In this document: positions 1-10,859 of the stretch, piece after piece
Layout of the letters: every line of letters begins with the position of its first letter
How positions within the stretch are numbered: the stretch's first letter is position 1
Assembly: GCA_004123355.1 (NCBI GenBank)
Contig: SCHM01000003.1
Span: 6,963,058 to 7,027,057, forward strand
From: Amphirosellinia nigrospora
Taxonomy: Eukaryota; Ascomycota; Sordariomycetes; Xylariales; Xylariaceae
DNA length: 64,000 nt
Direction of reading: 5' to 3'
Made by a program: the position numbers and the translations under genes
The notes under the pieces: model-generated
Seen by the model: only the letters and a program-made list of their open reading frames with translations
The model's database searches: none
Told to the model about the DNA's origin: nothing

Positions 1-79
1 TTCTTTCAGCCCTGAGAATAGCGTTAGCAGCCATCATAACTGATCAGTAATCGATATTACAAAATTAAAGAGGTAGGGA

Positions 80-1567
80 CTAACAGCCTTCGACATCCTC
101 GCCCACCGTATTCTGCACGCCACACTGGTTGGCAGCGGCGAAGGTCTGCGTCTTGAGGGCACTACAAGTTGCGCCAAAGCAACTAGCGTCCATGGCGTTC
201 TGAAGCGATTGACCTTCCCACCCGAAGACATAATCTCCGTGCTGTGTGTATTTATAAGCTGGATTGTGTCTTTCATGGAGCGTAAAAAGGACAGTTCTCT
301 CTTACCTGCCCGTACCCCGTGTTGTCCCCGTGGAAAAGTAGAACGGCTGAGAGCCGTCCTCGGGCCACAACGACTCGTCGTTGAACGGTGCCGTGTCCCA
401 TATCACCTCGAACATCAGCTGCGGGAGCTGCACGGGATGAGTAGCTGGACAAGGTCCACTATTCTCAAACGTCCCTGACGCTGGGTACGAGACATGGCTC
501 ATGTGGTCCGGACTATCGAGGTTCGTCCCGTCCCAGCATCTAAGTTGCAGGTCGCACGTTAGCGCTGAATCACCAACTCCCAAATACAGTGCAGTCTCCC
601 GGAGACACTCACGTCGGGAACCGGACCGTCGTGCGGATTCCTCCCGGGCAGAACTTATCCGGCAGCGCGACGGAGTCGACCGTGCTGTCCGAGCAAGGGG
701 CGAGGTTGTCGCCACCGAAGTTCGCCGTGTTGAAGCACCGGAAGCAGATCGCGTTCCATTTCGTCACGCCGCCAGGCTCTCGTTGCTCTTGGTGGCCGGC
801 AAGCATGCGGAAGCCCTGGTCATATGTCAGCAGGAAGAGAAGGGTTAGAAAGCTGTGTGCGTACCGGCTTGAAGGCTGTCACTTTCGATCCGTCGTATGG
901 GAGGTGTAGTACACCGTCATGCCGCCCTCCTCACCGTCTAGGAATCGGTTCGGCATTTGGCCCACGCGCTTGTATGTTCCGTTTCGGGCCTTGAAATACC
1001 TAGTCTGTGTGAGCTTCCATACACGCTAAGGGTTCGCCTGATGTCTGGACAGATACGGCGCCGCGCTTCCTTACTTACTAAGCCGGAGTCAGTGACGACA
1101 ATGAACAGCTTAAATGGGTAGAAAGTACTTTAGTCATTGCTCACCATATTCGCTGTCCAGTAATTACTCCTGTCTTCGGAAAAAGTGCAACTTGTGCAAT
1201 TCGCGATCCCCGAAACATCAGAATTCGGGATAGACGCCGCAAAGGCATTCTGTTCGCTACCTTAGTTCTCGCGCAGCACCAGCTTGTGTGACACGGACTT
1301 ACGCCTCCGATAATCTTCACTCAAGTTCATTAGTCGTAGCCATCACAGTTAGACGATCATCATATACCTGGTGCACATGTGGTGAGGGATTGACGTCCGG
1401 ATTCACGAGCCTGGGAATGTATTAGTTCCTATTTAGGGGCTTAGGAGCTGCAGTCACTCACGGATCAAGGCGCTCACGGCAATTTGTGAGCACCCAAAAC
1501 GCAAGACAGCGACGGCTGTGGCGCCTCGTGTAAGAAGCGCGAACGCTGTGGCGATGTTTAGCTGCAT
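80..1567 (-). CDS. DUF1996 secreted protein, paralog A (8 exons, two apparent 1-base deletions)
   Basis: The DUF1996 family is a group of fungal secreted or wall-associated proteins without a settled biochemical role. The protein starts MQLNIATAFALL, a signal peptide. It then carries the family hallmarks: SPHVHQ-IIGG-NAF, the TSC...DRSNYW block, YFKARNGTY, GFRMLAG, the WNAICFRC block, FPTCWDG, HMSHVSYP and a Cys-rich end finishing in VEGC. Exons read 1567-1458, 1410-1368, 1314-1303 (12 nt), 1249-1145, 1004-865, 815-613, 539-306 and 241-80. They total 1009 nt. Adding one base near 900 and one in the C-run near 318 gives exactly 337 codons. Those two indels are the only breaks, so this is either a slightly damaged gene or one hit by sequencing error. 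A paralog without breaks lies at 29.1-30.4 kb. Family assignment is secure; function is unknown. Confidence 0.85.
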
Positions 1568-2289
1568 TTCTTCGACAATCAATATAGGAGAAGTGTAAAA
1601 TTGAGGAGCTAGCAACGACGATACTGTGTTTGTCTTATTGAGACCCTGAACACTAATCGACCAGATCTATACATAAGTAGTGATAGGTCCCAGACAATCT
1701 ATGCCCACCTACGGTGCCAAAGCGACACAACAATTAGGCCGCCTTTTAATAACCTACCAGATATCCGATACCCCAATAGCGTGCCTTCAGCCAACGGCGC
1801 CTTTTGACTCGCAGCCGGGAAAAGTGCCAGCATATTCAACCGGATATGAAAGACATGACATGCCCAACCAGATTGTAGGCCCTTATTGGTTTTTCTACAA
1901 ATAGCCACCCTGAGCCTCCAACATGACGACATAGAGCTAGAGAAATGCCTGTTAGCGTTATCGTCGAAGCACTGCCTTGTTTTAACACTATGCATACGCG
2001 GTTCGATGGTCTGGGGGAAGGAACTTAGTTTGACCTTTGTCGACTCACCAAACTCTTGAGCCCTTTGATATTCGAATTCTTCATACATATAAAACTGGAT
2101 GTGATGTTGAGAGATCGGTTAGTTGACGATGGGGTACCCTCACATCGTATTAACAACACTATATGAGCGGTATTTTAATGCCTTAAACTTATTTTCCAGC
2201 TTAATGAAACCTTGAGGCAAATTGGCACAACTCGTAGCTTTTCGCTTACCCACGCTACCTTGCCGGAGTTTAGGTTCGTACAGTCGCCA
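1568..2289. other. Intergenic region, no recognisable gene
   Basis: This is the upstream region of the DUF1996 gene and the 3' flank of the dehydrogenase. Short open frames occur on both strands (for example 1699-2088 on minus), but none shows a known family, a convincing codon pattern or intron logic. Confidence 0.5.
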
Positions 2290-3418
2290 TCAATCCACCG
2301 GTCCCTCAATGATATTCTTAATCCCTTTCCCACTAGCGGTAGCTTCCCAAGCATCGGTCGCCTGATCGAACCGGAAAATCTCCGTGATAAAGGATTTTAA
2401 GGTGATGAAGCCCTTTCCAACCAGTCCTAATGCAGTTTCAAAATCGCCCGCACCGTACCGAAATGAGCCCTTGACAACTATTTCCCGGTCGCAGATTTCG
2501 GATATAGGGAATTGGACATTTCGCCTACCCATACCTACTTGAACATACACGCCACGGGAGCGAAGCATGTGTATCCCCGTGTTGATAGCCGATTCTGCGC
2601 CCGAGGCATCGATCACGATGTCGGCGCCGTCCCCTAGGTCGTGAGCTTCGATCATCATACGTGCGTTCACTTCCGGTGAACGCGACGGGTCTGACACCTC
2701 TACCCTTCCGACATCCTCGCCTATGAAATCTCTCGCAAAATCTAGCTTGTGGGCCTGGATGTCGATGGACAAGACAAGCGCAGCACCAAACTGCTTAGCA
2801 ACGGCGGCGCAGAAAAGGCCAACTGTACCAGCACCAAACACAACAACTTTATGTCCGAAATGGACCCCAGCCAATTTGACGCCATGCACCGCGACGGCCA
2901 GCGGTTCGATGAGCACCGCTTCCTGCAGCGGCATGCCATCGGGGATCTTGTAACAGAAGTCCGCCGACGAGGCGTAGAACTTGGTCAGCGTTCCGGGGTG
3001 AGGCGGGGAGGCCGCGAACACCATCCTGCGGCAGATGTTGTAGAAGCCGGCCTTGCAGTCGCCGCACTTCCGGCAGGGGATGCCGGGCTCGAGCGCCACG
3101 CGATCGCCGGGGATCAGATGGGTGACGCCGGGCCCGACGGCGTGCACGGTGCCGGCGGCTTCGTGGCCCATGACGAGCGGCTCGTGGGCCCGCGACAAGT
3201 GCCCGCCGTTGTGCCAGAAGTGGACCTGGGCAATGGTCAACACTTGCTGGACCTCAAATTTATGGGTAGGGGACTTGGGATGTATGTACATCGCTTCCGC
3301 ACACGCCGACATAGGCGATGCGGACAATTACGTCAGTTGTTCCTCCGAGGGTAGGAGTCGGTCTGTCCTCAATAGACGCGCTATGTGGACCGTGGAGGAC
3401 CACCGATGGGTTCTCCAT
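2290..3418 (-). CDS. Zinc-dependent polyol dehydrogenase (xylitol/sorbitol dehydrogenase type)
   Basis: Medium-chain dehydrogenase expected to oxidise a sugar alcohol such as xylitol, sorbitol or arabinitol with NAD+ in the cytosol. The product is 354 residues, normal for the family. The obvious long frame begins at 3327, but the true start is the ATG at 3418. Exon 1 (3418-3290, 43 codons) ends GVCGSD, a 64-bp intron follows (3289-3226), and exon 2 opens VHFWHNGG. Splicing restores the catalytic-zinc Cys of GVCGSDVH, joined by GHE (residues about 70). The structural-zinc motif CRKCGDCKAGFYNIC lies near residue 100, and the nucleotide fold shows GAGTVG, with an Asp (SIDI) after it that favours NAD over NADP. 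No frameshift is seen. Exact substrate cannot be settled from sequence. Confidence 0.9.
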
Positions 3419-4298
3419 GGAGAAAAATGGAGGAGGGGCTGATTATAGAATCGGCAACAATGGGCCGAAAGCAGGGCTGCTTGATTACGAGTATTGATTC
3501 AAGGGACGGTTCTCTATACGGTACGGAGCTCATACGCTTAGATGACAGATCCCGCACACTATTATAATACGTGACAGCTCTACGTTGACCACTAAGTGTG
3601 GTTCCTGGCGCCCTATACTCCGATCTACGCACGACGCCGCTTTGAATGTGATCGAGCGGTGGTTCACCCCGCACCGATATACGCAAGACGTTGCTCCGAC
3701 TTGGGGGTTGGTCTGCGGCCCACTCACTCCGATATAGACAATTATCGAACAGCAGAATGACGCTCCGTCGTGACGTAAGGACGTCAAAAAGCTCTTTGAT
3801 TCCCATCTGTGAACACCGGATAAACCTTTGGGAGAATCTTTACATAATCTGATTTATCTAGCCCCTATTTTACACACTCGACTGCTTAGCGCCAGACTAG
3901 ACAGCTGGATATGTTTACCCTCAAGCTCAAGCCAGCTAGTGTACATCGCTATTGTGTCTGAGCTCTGTGGACGAAGTTGCCTGGGCCAATAGAACCCTCT
4001 CGGTTCGAGAGCAGGCCAAAGTTCGTGGCCATAACTTTGCGTGTGGCTTGAGTTTTCTCTTCTAATGTCCCTGCGGAAATCGCATCGTACATGTCGGGTG
4101 ATTTAAAACCCACCCGGGCCAAGAAAAGTTGAGCGAACTGTAAAGTGTGATTCGCACTGAATGTTTCCAAAGGTAGCAAGTAATATTAACAAACAAGCAT
4201 AGAAGGCTTTTCGGCTCCTAACTTGGTACTAGTATTCCAGTTTCTTTCTGTTGCAAAGGTAGTATGTCGAATTGCGTGGATGTGATACCTCATGACCC
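3419..4298. other. Intergenic region with one unassigned small reading frame
   Basis: Space between the dehydrogenase start and the phospholipase end. A minus-strand frame at about 3949-4179 has gene-like composition (it contains FAQLFLARVGFKSPDMYDAI and ends cleanly), but I cannot assign it to a family. It may be the last exon of a decayed gene. The rest shows nothing recognisable. Confidence 0.35.
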
Positions 4299-6046
4299 CT
4301 AAATATCCTCGAAATCAAACTTTACCAGCAGAGAACACGTCGTCTCATGCCCTTTAAGTCAAGTAGGCGGATAAAACTCCACCCCGGAACGACATAAAGT
4401 AGCCGAATCGCAGTGACGGCGTAGATTGGGTTCTCGGCGAAGCTAATATCATCCTTTATGAAAATTCGCAGGAATATGAGATCGTTGTCGTCGTATTCCC
4501 ACTCTAACGTTTGGTCCCAGATAGGATCTTTAGGCGACGGGTTCTCGCCCCTATGTAGAAATCCTAGCTTATGCTGCCTATAGTGATGCGTTTTGCTCTT
4601 CTTGCTCTTGCCATCGACGTCGTCGGGGTGCACGAGTGAGCATGTGACATACGGCTTGATTTCTTCGGGATCCCGATCCGCGGGCACCGGTACATCTGAA
4701 GCGCCAGCAACATGCACACGAAGCTTCTTCCGTCTTCCAGTGTTTAAACGACCACTGCCTCCGGCTCGCAGGGCTGCTGGTTTTAACACGTAGCCTTCCG
4801 TGCCGCTAAACATTGCCTCGTTCAATTGCATGCTGCCACCGAATGTCTGCCAATTCATTGCGCAAATCTGCGCCCCGACTCCCCAGAAAGGGACCTGCTT
4901 GAGATTCTTCGACGATATGCGAGTCCCCTTGGGGAATACGCGCATGAGATGCTTCGCGTTGTGACGGGCGATGCTCTCGCTGTTAGCGGGCAGCAGAGAC
5001 TGGAGACCGGTCTCGGAAACATTGATGAGGTGATTGTGAGGTTCAGATAAGCTGCTCACGAACCATGAGTTATCCGGGGCTTTACAGACTGGGCATAAAA
5101 CCCCGAGAGCAGCAAGCTCTGGGATAATACACCTTTCTCCGCTTCCTTCTTTCGTTCGTTATAAATTGCACGATCCTGCTTTTCCTCTTCGTCTTCAGAG
5201 CTAGACTCGACGCCCCGTCGTCATCATTGTTACCCTCTCCGCTTGGGAAGTAATATTCGACGATGAGCACTATCTTGGAACCGAGCTCCTCTAGGCATAC
5301 TTGCTCATCTTCATTTTGTTGTTCTCTATGGCCCTTCTCGCGAACAGCTTTGCTCAGCAGCCTATCACCCCAGGTCTCTTTCATAATCTCAACTAGGCGC
5401 ATCTGCCCGTAGGGCCCGCAATGATTTTCGAGTGAGAGCATGATGGGTGCGGCGCGGTAACCTTGTTTGTCTATGGCCTCAGCTGCTTCCTTGTCGGCGA
5501 CATAGCGGATAGATTCACAGACTGCCCGGAAGGGTATATTTGACACAAGAGTATAGCCGTGTGTGACCTTGGGCTCGTCTCTATTCTCGGTATTATCCCA
5601 TGCATCGATCTCAACACATCGTGCACCGGTGAACAAAGCAGACTCATATGCTGAAGCCGAGGATCTCCCTGAAGTTGGTGCCCAATGAGATAGGTGTTGT
5701 GGCTGGAGCTAATGAAATACTCTGGTAATGGATACGATCGGTCCGTGAGCTCGGCTGGGACTTTGATGTGCGGCTTATCTAGCAATGCTTGTAAGGCCGG
5801 GCTCAAGCCATCGGATCCGAGAGCAGCGTCTCGCTCGGACACAACATGGTTATCGACCAGGAATGACTTCAGCGCATGGCTGATCCTCAGTTGATGGCTG
5901 GTGATCTGTGTCCGCCTGGCGCTGTGACCTCCTCCGGCGACGGTATAATCGTCGATCTCCTCGCCTATATCTTCGTCATATCTGCCTCTGATAGACCTTG
6001 ACAAGGTATGAAGCTTAGCCAGTCCAGAGGTGATAGCATCAGCCAT
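4299..6046 (-). CDS. Phosphoinositide-specific phospholipase C (X, Y and C2 domains), several frameshifts
   Basis: Eukaryotic PI-PLC hydrolyses PIP2 to IP3 and diacylglycerol at the plasma membrane. The N-terminal ~140 residues lead into the X domain: PLPEYFISSSHNTYLIGHQL with the first catalytic His, then GARCVEIDAWDN, and further IMLSLENHCG. The Y domain shows IIPELAALG..., CAMNWQTFG and MQLNEAMFSGTEGYVLKP. A C2 domain follows (KLRVHVAGASDVPVP ... VPGWSFIRLLDLKG). About 580 codons match the size of fungal enzymes. Single-base breaks lie near 5665 (before the SSASAYESALF segment), 5213 (in a run of C), 5082-5102 (two compensating shifts in the Y box) and 4338 (restoring a LLVKFDF tail ending at 4299). 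All catalytic motifs survive, so I read it as one real gene with indels. A decayed copy is the alternative. Confidence 0.85.
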
Positions 6047-6937
6047 TGTCAGATTGAACTAGGGACCGTGGATTTAAGGGGCACAAAAGTAGTATAAGAT
6101 CGGATAGGAAACAATCCTGAGCTGTTCGAAGTCGGCGGTTGAAGAAAAACTGCTGACAGTTATTTATGAGGGGTTGAGATGAGATGGGTCTACTTGTAAC
6201 TCGGTCATTATGAACCGGGTGACCTAGGACTTTAGCTGACAATGGACGCCATTGTCTATCCCGAACGGTATGGCTGGAGCCGCTATACCCGGATCATCAC
6301 GTGCTACACTCGATTCCAATCGAAACGTCGCGCCTACCCACTTTCTATACAGTCCAGTTACGCTTCACACACTCGAAGATACAGGGCTCCAGCGTATATA
6401 GTATATTGCATAGAAAATCTACAGATAAAGAGGGAAGGAAGGAAGGTCTAAATCTACACCATAGGCAGCTACCTAAATACTCACATTTTAGTGGGGCAGG
6501 TGCATTCACTGCTACTGCACCTAGAGATTGCGGGTGCTGTGGCTAGTGGTGGGGCACAGCCACCAGAGCCTGCAGTCCGTAACTAGTCCCCCTATTTTTA
6601 AGAAACATACCGATAATAGCACTTTTAATCTATAAACTATATAATATTAATTAAAGTTTATTCATTCGGCGGCTGCGACGGCTCTGAATACACAGAAATC
6701 GCTGTTTTTAGCTAAAACTCGTGTTTTTGAGCGATCGAATGCTAATTGTGTTGATTTACAAATAAAAGATCCTATTGTCGGTGTGTTTCCCACAACTGGG
6801 GGGAACTATACAGAGAGTGTGGACATTTCGGTTGGCATCAAGTGTATGGACCAGCGGAGCACATTTTTCAATGGGTCTATTAATTGGCGGTAGAGCATAA
6901 GTCTCATCCAATCTCGACTTTGAATCATAGTGAGACC
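6047..6937. other. Intergenic region containing an LTR relic
   Basis: Upstream region of the phospholipase and 3' flank of the permease. Apart from the LTR-like relic at about 6380-6600 and an AT-rich patch at 6590-6670, I see no gene. Confidence 0.5.
6380..6600 (-). repeat. Decayed solo LTR related to the gypsy LTR, inverted
   Basis: The 21 bases at 6524-6544 are the exact reverse complement of a stretch inside the left gypsy LTR (9981-10001). The flanks share further scattered blocks: a GGAAGGA purine patch, the GCACAGCCAC block and the GTAACTA end that mirrors the TAGTTAC start of the LTR. Much of the middle has diverged, so this is an old solo LTR or a relative of the same family in opposite orientation. 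Confidence 0.55.
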
Positions 6938-9627
6938 TTAAGTCGCGAAACGGAAATCTAGTCTGATAAAAGTATAAGTGCATGATTAGAAATGAACGGC
7001 AAAGGTAATCTTACCGCTTATTACCAACGTCAGTTGTCGTCTTCCTATATTCGTCCTGCTCTTCAGGAGTCATCGCGTCCCAGATTCTTGCCTTCTGGGA
7101 GTTTCTCCGTCGGTAATAAAGGTAGGTACCCGGGTATTGCACTACCTATGTGTGGCGTAAGCCGTTGAATTCCTATAGAGTATGAAGGCGAAGTGCGACC
7201 GAACTTACCACCATCCAGATGCAGATGACTAATAAACCTGTGTTTGCTTTGAAGTACCGCGGCGCATCCCCCGGTTGATACACTATGCGTAACCTGATTA
7301 GTAATGACAGCTTTTACTGAAAAAAGGAAGAAGAAGAAGAAAGGCATGACTAACCATTTGCTCCGATAATTGCGCTGACTTGAACCCATATATTATAGAT
7401 CCTAGAACTGAGTTAAAACTGCTACAAGGATGAGAAAAGCTGTGTACTAACGCGGCAGAAACTGTCCTCTGTTGGACCGATCCGGCATTCCGGCTTGTCC
7501 AAGCAACTTGTATAGGGTGCGTGCTGTGAGCATGGTAAGCTTAGTTCCCGATGTGCCGTTGTTTTCGTTACTTACTATGGAAACGATAAGAGGACAGTTG
7601 AAATTGCGAAATACGACCAAGGAGCGATAGGGTTCGGGAGCGCGATTAAAGCCGCGAAATTGGGGAGGAGCCAGAGATCTTCTGCCATCGCCACCAGACT
7701 CCTATTTTCAACCAACTCGCTCACTGCAGTGATGAGCAACATAGTGATAGCAGCGGTAACCATATATGGTATCGACAGCAAGTTGGTCTGGATGACGTTG
7801 AATCCTAGACCCCGAAATGACAGTGTCAGATATTGGTTGACTGGATACTTTGGTATACCAAACAGTAATCCTAGAGCGTATAAGGGCCACATATCGTAGT
7901 CCTTTGCGCATTTCCAAATCTGCCCGACTGTAAGACCTTGCCTGTTATACATCCCGCCTTCCCGGGGTCATCTCGGATTACTGACATACAGTTAACAAAG
8001 TGAAATACAGTCAGAGTTGTCAAAACTTAGGGGCCTACCGGAGTTTACGATGATCTTCACTTCTCTTTCGGTGAAATACCCTTTTGGGTTCCACCAGCTC
8101 TTTGTTTTAGCTGGACTCTGTGGCATGAAGAAGAAGGAAGCAAGTCCAACTAAGACTAAATTGAAATCAGCATATCGCACGTCGGGAGCTCGTGCTAACT
8201 TACAGGTGAAGAGGCCCCTAAGCACGTTAGTGTTGATCAACTTCTTAATAGAGGCGCTTACTTACTCAACAAGGAATAACCACCGCCAGCCTGCGTATCC
8301 TAGAACACCGCGAAGTGATAAAAGACCGACAGCAGCGAAGCCGACACCAATTTCAACTTGAAATGAGTGCACAAGTAAGTAGCTGCGAAAATCTCCGATA
8401 TGCAACATTGATCTCACCTAATTGCGAAGACGCCCAAAACCAAGCCAACCTGATAGGGAGCTGCGCAGTTGAGTTAAGTAACACGAAGAAGCAAACTGAG
8501 ATGGGTAACCTTACTCTTTTACCAGTATACCAGTAGCTTAGGTATAGGATCATGTCGCTGTTATCAATTAGAAAGTGTGGACTCCCCTGTTCGCAAGATG
8601 GCGGAGACTTACGGGATGAATCCGCCTTGAAATACTGCACTGATAGGTTTCGGTGAGCGAAGGCTTGCAGATGCAGGCATAATCCAAACTCACACTAGAA
8701 ATCTAGTGGCCAAGAACGAACCTCGACCTTGAAGGAAGAACTGGGCACCCGAGATGAAACTAAAAATGCAAATCTGAATCGGGACCACAGGTCCGGGCCA
8801 AGACTGAAAGCAACGTGAGTCTGCGGTTTTCTTCACTACTCCTTTGGAGGGCTTAACTCACCGTTTCGAGATTAATTGCGACGGGAGCTCGGCAAGTAGG
8901 AATCCGACCTTGGAAAGCGTTTGACCAAGATTCTACCCATTGGTTAGGAAGGTGTAAAACTTGATCAACGTTCACTGGAGAAGTACAGAAGTGGCGATTA
9001 TTACTCACAAAGTCGCTAGTGGTGAGCCCGAGGTCGTCGAGCAGATTGTCGGAAACCGCGTTGGAGATGCTGCCTCGGTCGATGTCCAGAGCAGCAAACA
9101 TCACAGACCCAGACCTAATAACGTCAAATTTGTTGATTTTCCTTCTCATCGCGCGGCTCGTGCACTTACCATTATCTTCCAATCGACCTTGTGCCTGACT
9201 GCATTCTCTTCTCTGTACGTCCAACGGAATAAAGGGTCAAAAGCAGAATAATTCTCCATTGCGGATGAATGTAAAGAGCTTTGTACTCCTCTACGTTCTC
9301 GGAATCCCAAATACTGGGCTGTGTTGCTGTCTTGATCCAAGTCAGCCGAAGAACAGGTTGGCCAAGCTTGGAGAAGTTACATACTGCTTCGAGATCAAAA
9401 CCGTCATTCTTCGGACCCTGTCGAATTCTCAAAAGGCGTAACAGAGCATTGCCCAGTGCTGATTCTATCCGCTCCGAGCCTTCGGCCGCCAGATCTGGCG
9501 CAAGAGGGGGAGCCGGACCCCCGGCATGTTTACTCTCGATGCTTTCCTGGGACTTTGACTTTCTTGCTACTGAAGACGAGTCGGAATCGTTTTGTGACGA
9601 CACACCACCTGGTTGCTGAGTAGACAT
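6938..9627 (-). CDS. MFS permease, Dal5/allantoate-permease type (about 16 exons)
   Basis: Plasma-membrane anion:cation-symporter family MFS carrier; relatives move allantoate, nicotinate or other organic anions. The start is the ATG at 9627; the codon 21 bases upstream is GTG. Diagnostic segments in order: KALYIHPQW..ENYSAFDPLFRWTYREE, MFAALDIDRGSISNA, NLGQTLSKVGFLLAELPSQL, AVFQGGFIPDMILYLSYWYTG, GWRWLFLVEG, FFFMPQSPAKTKSWWNPKG, YNRQGLTVGQIWKCAKDYDMW, YPVNQYLTLSFRGLGFN, VAWTSRNAGSV, and the typical end GNKRLDFRFAT. I infer about 15 short introns, including one producing a 14-nt exon at 8204-8217. One-base losses occur at 9256 (TGGGAG read as TGGAG), 8785 and 7954, all in G/C runs. Substrate is not predictable. 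The gene sits directly beside the transposon block. Confidence 0.8.
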
Positions 9628-9947
9628 GATGCTTCGATTATTCGACACAGTATTGGCGTATTACAGGAAGCATGTTGTATAAGAAGTGATTATTTTGATA
9701 TATTAATAACTTCATATACGGAGGTTTGTATCATAATAGATTATTATCCTTGGCAGCGGATTATAGTGCAGGGAAATCAGAGTATACTAATTTCGAAGAG
9801 CCCTATAATACCCTTTTTTGCTCTAATTTTTACTTAATTTGTATAAGTATAGCAGTATACCCTAAAGTATTTTACTTTTTTAAAATAAATAACAAAAAAA
9901 AAGTTGTGCTTATAGAAAATATAGTGTTTTTAACTAAATTTTAAGTT
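9628..9947. other. Boundary between gene-rich and AT-rich DNA
   Basis: Permease promoter region in which base composition falls abruptly from balanced to very AT-rich. There is no gene. It ends with aagtt(t), the likely target duplication of the gypsy element. Confidence 0.5.
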
Positions 9948-10150
9948 TAGTTACGGGTGGTGGCCAGCCAAGTGGCTAGTGCCACAGCACCCGCAATCTC
10001 TGTGGCTGTGGCCCTGCGGGGCCACACACAATATTTAGCTTGGAACCTGTTACACAGGTTCCTCATATACACACTCCTTCCTTACTTATAGATTTAGTAC
10101 AATAAACACTATTTTAGAGCCACGCTTTTTATTTTGTATAAAGTATACAA
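9948..10150 (+). repeat. Left LTR of gypsy element
   Basis: Begins TAGTTACGGG and contains the inner block CTTATAGATTTAGTACAATA shared with the right LTR. Differences between the two copies are mostly C/T and G/A transitions, as RIP would leave. The end is approximate. Confidence 0.8.
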
Positions 10151-10658
10151 TTTATAAGTTAACACTTATTAAGGCATAAAAACTGCCTTTAATTATTTTT
10201 TACTAACTTATTAATTAACTAACGAGTTATATACTTGTTATAAAAAAATCTGCACCTTTAGATCTAACCGAACTAACAAAATCTGATCTAGTGCTGCACA
10301 CTAGCCAAAAACCTTAACCTATTAATACGCTACCATAGCACGCTTACTAGAAAAACGTACGGAAGTTAAAAAAAGGCCCGCAAAAAATACGCTTCTTTTT
10401 AAACGTAATTAAAGCCTTTGCTTTAAAAGCAAATAAAACGCTTCGTAATAAAACCAAACGTAAATTGTTATTATTACCTCACATATATACACCGGAACAA
10501 AGTATAATCACTATTAATAATAAAAACGAAATAAATAACTTCGCTAAATACGTCGAAAAATTCAATCGTTAAATTAATAGCGAAAAATTTACTAAAAAAC
10601 TATATAATAAAGCCAAATTAATTAACTTAACTTATAATTTACTAAAAAAGTTCGCAGC

Positions 10659-10859
10659 TATTAAATTACGCATTAATTGGTGATTTATTTATATATTATT
10701 AAATAAATCACCTGGTTGTTTATTTAATATATGTAGTAGTACGCCGGGGTTTAACTAGTAGCTAGTGCTCCTGTTAAGTACTTTATACTAAAAATATTTT
10801 AATTAAGCTTAGCAGCGATAAATAAATAAATTAATATATATATATTATTAAATTTAATA
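10659..10859 (+). repeat. Left LTR of copia element
   Basis: Shares with the right copy the core GTACGCC(G/A)GGGTTTAA(C/T)TAGTAGCTAGTGCT and several flanking blocks. Most mismatches are transitions. Confidence 0.85.

Noticed and set aside
1699-2088. 129-codon minus-strand frame next to the polyol dehydrogenase
   Set aside because: No ATG-anchored gene structure, family resemblance or conserved motif; its content looks like random intergenic sequence.
3381-3806. 141-codon minus-strand frame overlapping the start of the dehydrogenase
   Set aside because: It overlaps the validated first exon in another frame and has no family resemblance.
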